Assembly (NCBI RefSeq): GCF_019059575.1 | Contig: NW_024881531.1 | Coordinates: 744,001 to 808,000, forward strand | Source: Amphibalanus amphitrite | Taxonomy: Eukaryota > Arthropoda > Thecostraca > Balanomorpha > Balanidae | Direction: 5' to 3' | DNA length: 64,000 nucleotides | In this document: positions 35,756 through 50,340 of the stretch, in pieces | How the letters are laid out: the number at the start of each line of letters is the position of its first letter | Position numbering within the stretch: the stretch's first letter is position 1 | Made by a program: the position numbers and the translations under genes | The notes under the pieces: model-generated | The model's database searches: none | What the model saw: the letters and a program-made list of their open reading frames with translations, nothing else | Told to the model about the DNA's origin: nothing

Positions 35756-38700
35756 TACTGATCCGATATACCTTTGCGTACATACCTACATCAGAATTCG
35801 AGCACCGAGTGGTGTAGTGGGAGGAGTGCTAATAATATCTAAGGCACGTGCCTAACTTATCATGTTGATGTGTGCATGATGTGCACGCTCTATCACTGAA
35901 TGTCTTCTTGCGACATCAGACCGAGCAATAATAAACACCGAATGGCGCTGTGCGCGTGCTGTGGTCCCCACTGGTCCCCGCCTGTGCCGAGACTACGCCC
36001 GCTCCTTCATGGTGATCGCATGTGTTTGCCTATATATGTCAATGTCCTATAGGATAGGTTTGGTATTTATGTAGGTGACTTGCTATGGAAGGTGGGGTGT
36101 GATGGTATGCATGCATGTTAGCATCTAAACATTGTTGCTGCTGGTATTTCACATAGTTGGTCTTTGATCATTCGCATGGAGCATCGTGTTCTGTCGTTCT
36201 AATTGTTCAAGGTCCAACGTAATGTAAGTCGGGTTAGCAACTCTAAAAAGATTGCCTTGTAAGGGCAAAATAAGCAACAAAACTATAGCTCCTTTTGAAG
36301 CCAGCTTTTCGATTACGATCAACACTTATATAGCTGACAACAAAGGGGTTACAAGGTAGCGGACGCGGCTGGACTAGACAATGTCACCCGTTGTCACGTA
36401 GGCCTAGTGCATCGAGACAAGATTATACCAACGAAAAGTCCAAATCCTACCGCCAACATGAGTGGCCCCATGCACGCAATGGCCAAAAACAAAACGATAC
36501 AAATGTTACCGTTTTGTATATGGGTATTGACAAATCTACTTGGCTGGGCGATCTAAACTCAATCGCTTACGAAGGGTGACGATCGCATCAGTTCCCGAGA
36601 GCTTTTCGCCCTCAAATCTGCTTCCGAATGGGATACAGGAACTGACGGCGCGCAGGACAGGTGGACATTCATTAATAACTCTGACACAATCTATCTGTGA
36701 TCACAGTCGTCAAACGGCGGCAGCGGGGCGATTTGAAGGGAACCCGCCTTGACACCTGAGCTCACGTCTAGGCGCTGGTGACTGAGTTTGTCCTCTGGAA
36801 TTCCAGTAATGTCGTCTTCGTGACAAATTGTCGGCGCCGCCGGTGTGCGGAGCCGTCCGGTTACGAGGTGGACGGTTGGCGTGTGCAGTAGCACGACACT
36901 GCAGATCGTCGTGTCATGTCCTGTACCTGTCCGAGGTGACCAATTAACGGGGCGCGCACAGACGTGCACGATCAGAACAGAAGTGAGATCCAGCTGGATA
37001 TGAGGTCGTTTTCCTGCAGTTTTGTGAGGAAATCCACACAGAATCCATTAGACTGTAGAAAATGGGGAAGATGTGGGCGATAAATTATGTTTGAAGGGGA
37101 TAAGGAAGTTTTGAGTCATGGCTTCACAGCTATTGATGTGAGCAGTTTGGTGTTAGTGGGGTGTTGGCATGAATGTCATGCTTACTTTTCGAAGAAGATA
37201 ACATTTCTAGTAGCGTGCTGTTGTAGTTTTTACTACATTTCCTTGGCAATTAATCTTATTGTTATTAATGCTTGAGAATGTGGATGGAAAAGTACCATTC
37301 AAGCATATACGAGTATGGACAATATGCAACACTATTCTTGGATTAACTTTGGAAAAATACTTGAAATACATTTCATTTGTAAATGTGTTTCGTTGCAAAT
37401 GTAAGAATAAATCTTCCACACGAATCACAATTGGCTACTTCAGCTTGGTAATTGAGTTTGTTCATCCAATTCATCCTCATTTTCCATGATTTCATACCAG
37501 TTCACCCTCGGACAATGTCCTTCGCCACGCCACTCCCGACACAAAGCGGTCCTTTTGTGATTTGACCCACCCGTCCCGCCCCGCCCCGCCACCCATTGTC
37601 TTTGGACCCTCCCACCGACCCCTCCCCGCCTCCCGCGGTGACACGGTGGGCCCCACGCGGCGGCCGGCGCCGGCGGGGGCGGGTCGGGCCGGCGGCGGGT
37701 CGCGATCGGTTACAGACAGGTAGCGGGCTACCCACGGCTACTCACGGGTCACCGGCGGAGGGTCGCCGCCGCACGGACCGGAAGTGTCGCGGCGCGGAGA
37801 CGGAGCCGGCCACGGACGCCACTGACCTATCAGCGGACGGGTACGCCCGGGCGGTCCCACTTGGCGATGATGACTGCCGACTGTCGGAGGATCAGGAGCC
37901 GCGGGATGGGACCGCTCGGACCCCAGCGGTCCTCTTTGATCGGCCCCGCTCTCCCGTGGAGGCAGCGTATTATGGATAATCAATCTGGCTACCCGATCGG
38001 GGCAATGATCAGATAACTGACACCACTCGTAACGTGAGGCGGATGCGCATTGTTTTAACGGGAAGTGTGTCTTTTTCGGGGATTAATTACCGGAAGAAAA
38101 AGCCGGTAATTCTAAGTATTTGTAACATTGGTAGGAAGTGGTCACTGGGTTCATGGTTATACTTGTGTTGTGATTATTGATAATGCTGCATTTTCCGGTT
38201 TTGATATGCGTTAGTTGTGTAATAATGATGCAATAATCGCTAGGAAGTTACTATACTACAACATAAAACCATCATGCCAGGGTGCTTAAAAGTAGGCAAG
38301 AATTGCTTTGAAGTTCGGTTTTAATTCAGTCGTAAATAACGTCTTAAAATGCCTGCCAAAACATTGTGACATTTAAATTCACCCTAAGCGCTTACGGCTT
38401 TTTCCACCTTCCATGCCAGTTCAAAGGTGGCCGACTGTCTGTTGTCGAGGAGGCATTTCTAAAAGCGTCGCCATCTTTCCGCGGCAGTTTCCGGTGTCCG
38501 ACGGCCGGCACTCCCGCGGCGGCGGCTTAGCGCGCCGCGCTCGGCCGGAACCCCGATAGCCCAGTGACCTCGGGTGCAGTTCCGGTCAGTGATACTACGT
38601 GACACCGAGTACTCCGGCCGGCCATGGGGTCCGCTCCGACCCCCGACCGCCGACCTTCACCCGGGGCGCCACGGCCCGGTGGCGGCGGCCCACGACCTGG

Positions 38701-40134
38701 CGCTCCGCCCGGCCCCGCTCAAAGAGCCATCGCCGCCGCTTCCGTCGCCGCCGGTGGCCGCCGTAGATGAGAGGACCGGCCGCCGCCGCCGCCGCTGCGA
38801 CCTGCGCTGCCGTCGGCACCGGCGGCGAGCGGTGACGCCAGCACGGTTCATTCACAAACGCCGCCGACCGCCGCCGGCGCCGCCGCTCTCTGCTGCTCAG
38901 CTCGGAGCCGATAATAATTTGGCACCGGCTCGCGGCGTCGGCAACGGTCGCTTCCGTCGATTTCTGCATAATGGAGCGTCGTGCGCGACGCGCCTCCCAC
39001 GCGCGGCCGTCGGCGGCGACGCGGGCGTTGATCTGGCCCGGCGTGGCGGCGCCCCCGCCCCTGCCGCTGGGCTGCTGCCAGCCGCCACGGCTCGGCTCCA
39101 TTCATACGCCGGGCAGCGGCGGATCGGTGGCCGCCACCGCTGAAACTGGGCAGGGTGGGTGCAGTCAAAACAGTAGTGTGACTTCTGTTATGTCCAGGGA
39201 CGATGGAAAATACTCAAGTTTTACCTACCTCTCCAAAAACCAAATGTGTCCTGGCTCCCGTTCTTGAAAAATAGTTAGGTGGGCTGATAAACGAATTTTG
39301 GAAGAAAAAAAATGGTTGCAACATGTAGCTTTCATCCCGCTATTTAATCTTTTATGTAAGCGAAATTATAGTAACCAGCAGTCCCGAAAGAATCCGCCTT
39401 CGAGAAAGGGTCCACTGGCAAAGATGAAAGATTTTTTTTTATTGATGATGAACAACAATATGAACGTTCACATTTCCAACTGAACCCTGAACCGGAGACA
39501 ATGTTTACTTGTCCATCAGGCCACCGGGCACCGGCGGCATTCTCCGCTTGTCTCCGTTGCATAAGTAATGCACCCACATGTGGGTTTCACCTAATGGTTT
39601 AGTCACGAATGAAACGCACACAATGTGCATAAGAAATGATGATTTGGCTTTGTCCGGTACTGGCATTTCCGTAATGTGGCCGGCGATGAGTGCTCTGTAA
39701 GTTGATAGTCATGTCAACCGTTTGGTTTATGAGCTTTGTCGTCGAGTATATCCGAGCAGGCTAAAAGGGAATGACGGTCTGAGATCACCAGTCTGCGACG
39801 GTTGCATAAACTGCTCTGAGGGTGGTCTGCTGGACTCGAACTGGCGGAGAACGAATCCCCTATGATCGAAAAAGACGATCAATGTCGTCTCCACCCTCGA
39901 CTTCGACATGCGCGCGAACGTTGATGGACCTCCAGACCTTGCGGTCATCACCGACATCCTCACGACCAGTGCTGAACCTCGCATGCCATTCAAACACTTG
40001 CATGTGACATATGACCTAACATAACATTAAAGCTTTGAACAGATTCAGCGTCTCTGTTGAGTCTGGCAAGGAACGTGACGTTCCTTCTTTTTCGGAGCTT
40101 ATTGTAGAAGCCTGGCGGTGACAAGGCCGCCGAA
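35756..40134. other. AT-rich DNA with CpG-rich islands at about 37.5-38.0 and 38.45-39.15 kb
   Basis: The island at 38450-39150 is very rich in CCG/CGG triplets, giving long open frames in four of six frames. None has a recognisable domain. A small hairpin lies at 38086-38112 (AATTACCGG arms). Confidence 0.5.
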
Positions 40135-40456
40135 CATCGATAAAACAAAGAGCTGTGGAAAGGAGAATAATAGCGATATCGAGATGCCGTTTGGCACACA
40201 TCACCACAATATGATAAAGATTAATGTCAAGTGTCTCGCTAGTCTTTGGGCCCCCTACTTTATGGCCAGCACGGACAGTCCGGTTTCGAGGTGTGGCTAA
40301 AAAGAAACCGGACTGCTCGTGCTGGCCATAAAGTAGGGGACCCGAAAACTAGCGAGACACTTGACATTAATCTTTATCATATTGTCGTGATGTGTGCCAA
40401 ACGGCATCTCGATATCGCTATTATTCTCCTTTCCACAGCTCTTTGTTTTATAGATG
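40135..40456. repeat. 322-bp fold-back: 152-bp inverted arms, 18-nt loop
   Basis: The left arm 40135-40286 and right arm 40305-40456 are reverse complements with seven mismatches seen by eye (about 95% identity). The loop is 40287-40304. A transcript would form a very long hairpin. It may be a fold-back transposon or a recently inverted duplication. No transposase and no certain target duplication (ACATCG at 40134 and 40461 is only suggestive). Confidence 0.9.
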
Positions 40457-44742
<4,286 letters not shown>

Positions 44743-44744
44743 TA

Positions 44745-45276
44745 TAGTTCGTTTTTTTTTCAAAAGGACGCTGGCTCCAAGTATGTTTTCGAACAAGCAC
44801 GTGTTTTAGCGAGCAAAACGAGCAAAAACTGGACCTGAGAAAATCGAACGTCGACTAATTTTAACATGTGATTTCTTCCCGATAATTTCCATATGTGCGT
44901 TTTGGAACCATATATGAGAACAGTGGTGACGTCATACTGTCGAACATGTATTGCAATGTAACTTATAACTATCATGGGCGGAACTGCTTACTCGATTATA
45001 AGCTCGGCAACAGTGAAAAACTAAGTTTCACCCAAATTCGTTGACACTTGTCCCATTGCACGGACATTTGGGTGCCTGCTGGCGCTGCCACCAGTGACTT
45101 CATCGTAGTATGTTCATTTTTGAGAAACTATTTCCACCTACTTACCGTGCACAATTTGAAATCGGTTATTTTTTCGGTAAGAAATTCTTCGCCCAGACAC
45201 TGAAGCTGCCAAAACTCACGTGAGAGCTTCGATATTGAACTTTGAGCCAGCGTCCTTTAGAAAAAAAAACGAACTA
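44745..45276. mobile_element. 532-bp TA-flanked TIR element
   Basis: The left end TAGTTCGTTTTTTTTTTC, continuing through AAAAGGACGCTGGCTC, is inverted at the right end (GAGCCAGCGTCC...CGAACTA, up to 45276). This is about 33 bp with one indel and one mismatch, and similarity fades beyond. TA borders both ends (44743-44744, 45277-45278), suggesting the Tc1/mariner group. There is no transposase frame. Confidence 0.75.
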
Positions 45277-45281
45277 TACAA

Positions 45282-46098
45282 TCAGAGGCCTCTTGCACCA
45301 AACTACCTACCTAGGTAAATTCCGATTTTACCTAAATTCTCTTGCACCAAACTACCTACCAAAAAACGCTACCGTGAAAATTTACCTAGAAATTCTACCG
45401 AGCGGCATCGGAACTTACCAGTTGTTAAAGTCCGACCGGCTGTTTTCCTCTTGCACCGAAAGCCGGAAAGAAGTACTCGCGGAGGAATTTTTGACGATTT
45501 GACGGTAAATCGGGCTTCCAAAATAACTAGCAAAACCTTAGGTAAAATGATTCAATTAGTGACAATAGGCACAATACATGATAGTCCACGGGTACTTTTA
45601 TGTAAATTAGGCATTACAAAATGTTTAGACAATGATAAATCAATGTTTTATCAGTGAATAATAATATTATTGACCAAATGCTTCATGGGTTCACAGAGGT
45701 GCTTCTCCGTACCAAGGCGATAAACCTCCGTAGCAGAACAGCCAGGTTGAAGACTCACTCGTTGCTATGGAAACGAAGCTTATTTGTTCAAGTAATTTAA
45801 TATCAAAATAACTTCTATCGGTATTTACGTAAATGAAAAATGATTTCATAATACCAAAATGTATATTAATAAAAACAATATCCATTTAATTGTTTTCTTT
45901 AGTTACTATTTGTTTGCGCCCACAAATAATTCGTCGCCAAACAGCCAATCAAAACAAATCCTAAAAACGCGAGCTGTCAAATTTACCTAGGTAGGAAGGT
46001 AGGATGGTGCAAGAGAAGCTACCGCCGTAGGTAGTTTTACTAGGTAGGTATTTTGCCGATTCTACCTAGCTAGGTATTTTGGTGCAAGAGGCCTCTGA
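45282..46098. mobile_element. 817-bp TIR element with internal copies of its terminal motif
   Basis: The left end TCAGAGGCCTCTTGCACCAA and the right end TTGGTGCAAGAGGCCTCTGA are inverted repeats, extending through ACTACCT-CCTAGGTA to about 36 bp with three mismatches. The motif CTCTTGCACCAAACTACCTACC recurs at about 45341, a variant CTCTTGCACC at about 45448, and an inverted copy GGTGCAAGAG at about 46006. No transposase is seen. No clear target duplication. Confidence 0.75.
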
Positions 46099-46788
46099 CC
46101 TCACGATTATAACAGTTAAGGATTGTTACATCAAGCAGACATGCATTTCCTGATCCGGCAACTGATTTCCTAATTTCCTGATCCGTCGGTCATCTCCTCA
46201 ACCCATGTCCGCTGGTTCGCCTGTGGTCATGGAGCACTCGTGATTTGTATTAGAGGCTATAATAAAGCGCTCGGCCGGGGCCGGGCTGGAGCTGAGCCAG
46301 GGCGGAGTACCGGCCGTAAGAGGCACTAACGGGGCGTCCGACCTCCTCACAAGGTCGACCTGCCGGCCGGCGGGCAGCATTCCACGGCGCATCCCCCACC
46401 CACACAGGGTGTGAATCCTTCAGCGGCCTCACGACCCGTCAACAGGGCGCCGGCTCGCCACCCAACATGGACACCGGCGCGCGACTGGCGGCCCGTGAGT
46501 TACGGCGGTGCCAGGGCGCGGTGGCGGGCCGCGCGCGTACCTACACCATTGTCCCCGCCACCTCCTGAATACGGGCGCGTAGCCGCCGGTGCCGCGTCGC
46601 CCTGACCCACGGCGGCCGCCGCCGGCGACGGCTGCATGTGACGTCAGAGGAGCGTCACCGGTCCGCAAGTCGGCGCTGCGCCGGCCGAATCGGCAGAGCG
46701 GCGCACCGTACCACCGGTGAAAGTCGAGGCGCGCACGCGCTCGCCGTGCAGCGCGCGTGAGTGCGCCGCGCACCGTTGCCGACGCCGC

Positions 46789-46822
46789 TATATAGCGTCG
46801 ATCTCGACGCGTCGCCGCCAGT
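46789..46822 (+). promoter_or_regulatory. candidate core promoter (TATATA within a palindrome)
   Basis: TATATA (46789-46794) lies in the 12-bp palindrome CGCTATATAGCG. An initiator-like CCAGTG has its A at 46820, 31 bp downstream. It is inside a CpG-rich island. No downstream coding exon can be named. Confidence 0.3.
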
Positions 46823-47983
46823 GTTGGTCGCTGCCGACGGTGGCCGGGGTGGAGCCGGCGCGGAGTCGTCCACCGATAGCGCTCGTGAGTACCCTGAGCT
46901 GCCGCAGCTCCGCCCCGGGACGCGCTGGAGCGTGGCGATGGGCGGGGACACGCCGGGACGGGCTTATCTCGCGGATGTACCGATCGCCACCGGTGACAGG
47001 TGGAAGACGTGACCAGCGGGCGCGACGGCTCGGCCGACAGGCTGCGACTGTGCAGTCGTCTGTCTGTAGGACTGCTGGGTATCTGACAGCCTCAGTGGCA
47101 GCATCCTGGTCGGTCCGGGCGGCGCGGCAGCTGGGGCGGCGGCGGCGTGACAGCGCGTGCCGGCGCCGCGCCGCGCCGCGCCGGTTGTGTGTCAGGGCCG
47201 CCACCGAATTCGGGGTCACCTGGTGTTGGGCGGTCCAGCTGGCGCCGCTGTGCACGCGGCCGCCGCTCTCCCAGCCGCCGCTCACCGCTCTCAGAGAGCC
47301 TCACTCTGCGTGACCGTGTGCTATGATCAACACAATCTCGCGCCGCGATGGCGAGCCGCTCCACAGTCGCCGGCAGATGGCAGATTCGCCAGAACGGCCT
47401 CTGGCGTCATCTCGCATCGCGAGCCCGAAGGCCGCGCGCGACTCTCAGGCACTCGGCGCTCGCGATCGTGCTCAAATCGCGCACGGCGCGGGACTTTACA
47501 TCAGATCCCCGACCTCCAGACGTTCTCAGTTCTGGTTCATCCCCACGGATACCGCTCGACGCGCTGTCTCCGCTCGGTCCTGTTCGCTCGTCACTTTTGG
47601 TCGGTCTCCGTCTCCGTGTCCGTTTTTATCAGGACATTTGCGTTTTCGTCACGCCCTCCACCCTGTCCTTGCAGCGGTGCATTTGCTTCCCCATCCTGCC
47701 TTTCATACCATGTCCTTATTGCCATCCTCTATGCGGTCTCCCGTCTCCTGTACTGCAGTCTCGGTATGTCGGTCAGTCGGTGCAGCGCTGCCGCACCCAG
47801 CTCATACCACCGTCCAACCGTCTGGCCGCCTGGCCCGTTGTGCGTATCTCGCGCGCCTACCTGCAGCTGACGCGCCGATCCCGGTGGCACTCCTAGAGAT
47901 AGGCCGGCCTCTCCCACCTGGCCGGACCTAGGTCGAATACCGACAGCTGGGTTGGTTAGACTGGGTGGTTAGGTTATGCTTAT

Positions 47984-48053
47984 CAATCGAAGCTCATCGG
48001 TCACTGGTGAGGGATCACCGATCACCGGTCACTGACCAAAGGGATGCTGTTAG
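47984..48053 (+). repeat. short dispersed repeat, copy 1
   Basis: About 65-70 bp beginning CAATCGAAGCTCATCGGTCAC, related by eye to 49006-49070 (CAATCAAAGGTCATCGCTCA). Both contain tandem GATCACC/GGTCACC heptamers and end in a GACGCT/GATGCT motif. Confidence 0.5.
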
Positions 48054-49005
48054 GAAGCCAGGTGACACATGGGTCGGCTGCCTCAGGGACTGGCGAGTGG
48101 TGGTTTTGGCCGTTCGGTCGGGCAGGTCGGCCGGCAGACCCAGTGATCTCTGACCGGCTGTGGCGGCACACTACCGGCGTTTATTGCCGTCGCTTCCTCC
48201 GCAGCTCCAGCCAAGCGACCGCCGCGCCGCCGCCCCCTCGCTGCACCTGACTGTCAAAAATAGCGGGTCGCGAGTCCAGACCCAGCGACTGCCGTCCGTC
48301 CCATACTGCTCGGGCCGTGTCCCGTCCGATCGCGTCACGTCCCATCCCTCTCTCTCCGCTAACTCATCATACCATACCAACTGCCATCCCTTGTCATCCA
48401 CGACCACTCGTGACTGCGTCCTACCCAGCAGGTGTCCCGCGGCGGCATCGCTCGACGCTAACCGCTTGACTGAGTCCACGTGCCAGTGTCGCTCTGCATA
48501 GCCGCGAGATGGGATCGCCGGCTGCCGGCCGATCCCGCCGCACCGCCCATGTAAAGCCCGTGTATTTCGTTATCGCTAACGGAGTCGCCGTCTTGTCGGA
48601 GTCGGTGGGATGTTCAACTTGCAGCGCATGGATTGGACCGTGTCGAGGCTGACATGGGCTGGATTGGGCGTGGACTGGACTGGTCTGGTCTGGGTTGGGT
48701 CGGGTTATGCTGTGCTGGGCTAAGCCTAAGGTTTAGGTTTAGGCATAGGTTAGGCTAAGGCTTAGACTGGGCTGGGTTTGTCTGGACTATGTTGAACTGA
48801 GGAGAAACCGAGGCGAATCGGATGGGCTAGGCTGGAATGTTATGAACTGAAAGCGATGCTACCTTGCTACGGAATGTGTAGAACGCTGACGGTGGGGATC
48901 GCGTCCCATGGGGTTTCATACACGAGCTGGGCATCCTTCTTTTCATTCACGGAGTGCTTCTGACCGTCGGAATCGACCTTGCAGCCGGTCAGGCTGCCGA
49001 CTTAC

Positions 49006-49070
49006 CAATCAAAGGTCATCGCTCACCGGTTAGGGGTCACCGGTCACCGGCCAGGGGGACGCTCAGGTAG
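49006..49070 (+). repeat. short dispersed repeat, copy 2
   Basis: This is the partner of 47984-48053, about 1 kb downstream in the same orientation. The origin is unknown: a local segmental duplication or fragments of an unrecognised element. Confidence 0.5.
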
Positions 49071-50340
49071 CGCTGGAAAACCCGCCATTGAACGTGTCAT
49101 TGATGCCGGCGCAGATACCTTCCAAGCTGATTGCAAAATAGCCGAGCGGTTAAACGCCTCGCCGGCGCCCGCTGAATCTCCGCCGAGTTGATACACTGCT
49201 CGGAAGGGGCGTTTAGTGGCGCTGCTCGGCGGGAGGTGGTCGGCAGGGCCGGTCCGTCGACCTCGCTCGTACCGGCGCCCGCTCGCGCTGACATCTCGTC
49301 ATCGGCTCTGATGGACGATGATAGAGGAGAGGGTGCTACTACGCCGTTCGTATCGCCTGTCGATCCTCCCCTGTCGTCTGTGGTACGGACACGACCCGGC
49401 CGGGATAACACCGCAGAGCCTCTCGATCCGGGAGACCGAGAACAACGGTTTTTGTTACTAATTGAAACGCTGTAATGAGTGATTATCGAAGCATCCCGAC
49501 CGGACCAGACGCCTGGTCGGGTCACTGAAATGTGATAGGACTAGACATACGGCAGACAGCCGGACTCTGGTGTGACCGGGGCAGACAACTCACCCAGTGA
49601 TTCATTAATCTGGTAATGAGTCACCGAGATGCGTCCTTTTCCACAAGTTTTCGTAAGATTTCGCACCGAATGTGCGTTCCGAACTGCGCACGACATCCGC
49701 GCAGCTCGGCGTGCCCACACATCCGTGTGCGTGTTCGCAAGTGCACGAGTGTTCCCGAGTGTGCGTGTCTGTGTGTTTCTGTGTGCGTGTGTTCCGCGGA
49801 AGCGCTGCTGCCGAAAGACACCGTGTTTACGGCGGGCTGCGAGCGGCGCAGAACGTATCTGGAGCGTGCACCGGGCGCTGTTTGCACGCCTTTTTGTGCG
49901 CCTCGGCCGGTCGCTGGTCCGATGGTGGGCGGTCCGACGGACCCCGGACCTCCCGCCGAACACAGCTGTAACGACTCCAGTCACAGTGTCAATCAGCTGC
50001 AGCTTACTGTCTTTCGCTGCTGGATGACGCCAGGAAAGGCAATCTGATCGGTCGGGAGGCGTTTGTACCAGTGATGACGCTTTGTGAGTGACATCAATCG
50101 GTCAGACACGTTCCCATATGGCTCGGCTCTGGAGTGGGTTGGATGAGTCACTCCGGCTGACGCCCGGTCGGACGGATGATAGCCTGGTCGGCTCTGCCAG
50201 TATTTGGTGACGGTTGGGCTGTTACTGAGCCCGTCCTCTGTCCTCTGAGCATCTGTTGCCACCTCTGTCGGTACCAGTCCGGTATCAGAGGTCGTCCGAG
50301 CGGCACCTCTCCGTGACGAGCGCGGCCTTTTTTGGACGCA

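Larger units (their letters stand above)
46099..50340. other. large CpG-rich region, no gene called
   Basis: From 46250 to 48560 several long frames overlap (46717-47313, 47157-47870, 47323-47931 on plus; 46788-47285 on minus) without any recognisable domain, as expected from composition. 48620-48830 is degenerate GGCT/TTAGG-like low-complexity DNA. 49715-49795 is GT-rich. A TATA/Inr candidate lies at 46789. Confidence 0.5.

Noticed and set aside
38574..39143. 189-codon frame in CCG/CGG-rich DNA
   Set aside because: Composed of Arg/Pro/Ala from triplet-rich DNA, with equally open opposite-strand frames.
39825..39842. B-box-like CCAGTTCGAGTCC on the minus strand
   Set aside because: No A-box upstream and no tRNA fold.
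46717..47931. Several frames of 165-237 codons in the 46.7-47.9 kb island
   Set aside because: They overlap each other on both strands, lack any domain, and lie in DNA whose GC content makes stop codons rare.
49139..49195. tRNA-Leu/Ser-like A-box (TAGCCGAGCGGTTAA)
   Set aside because: No B-box or T-arm within the required distance and no cloverleaf.
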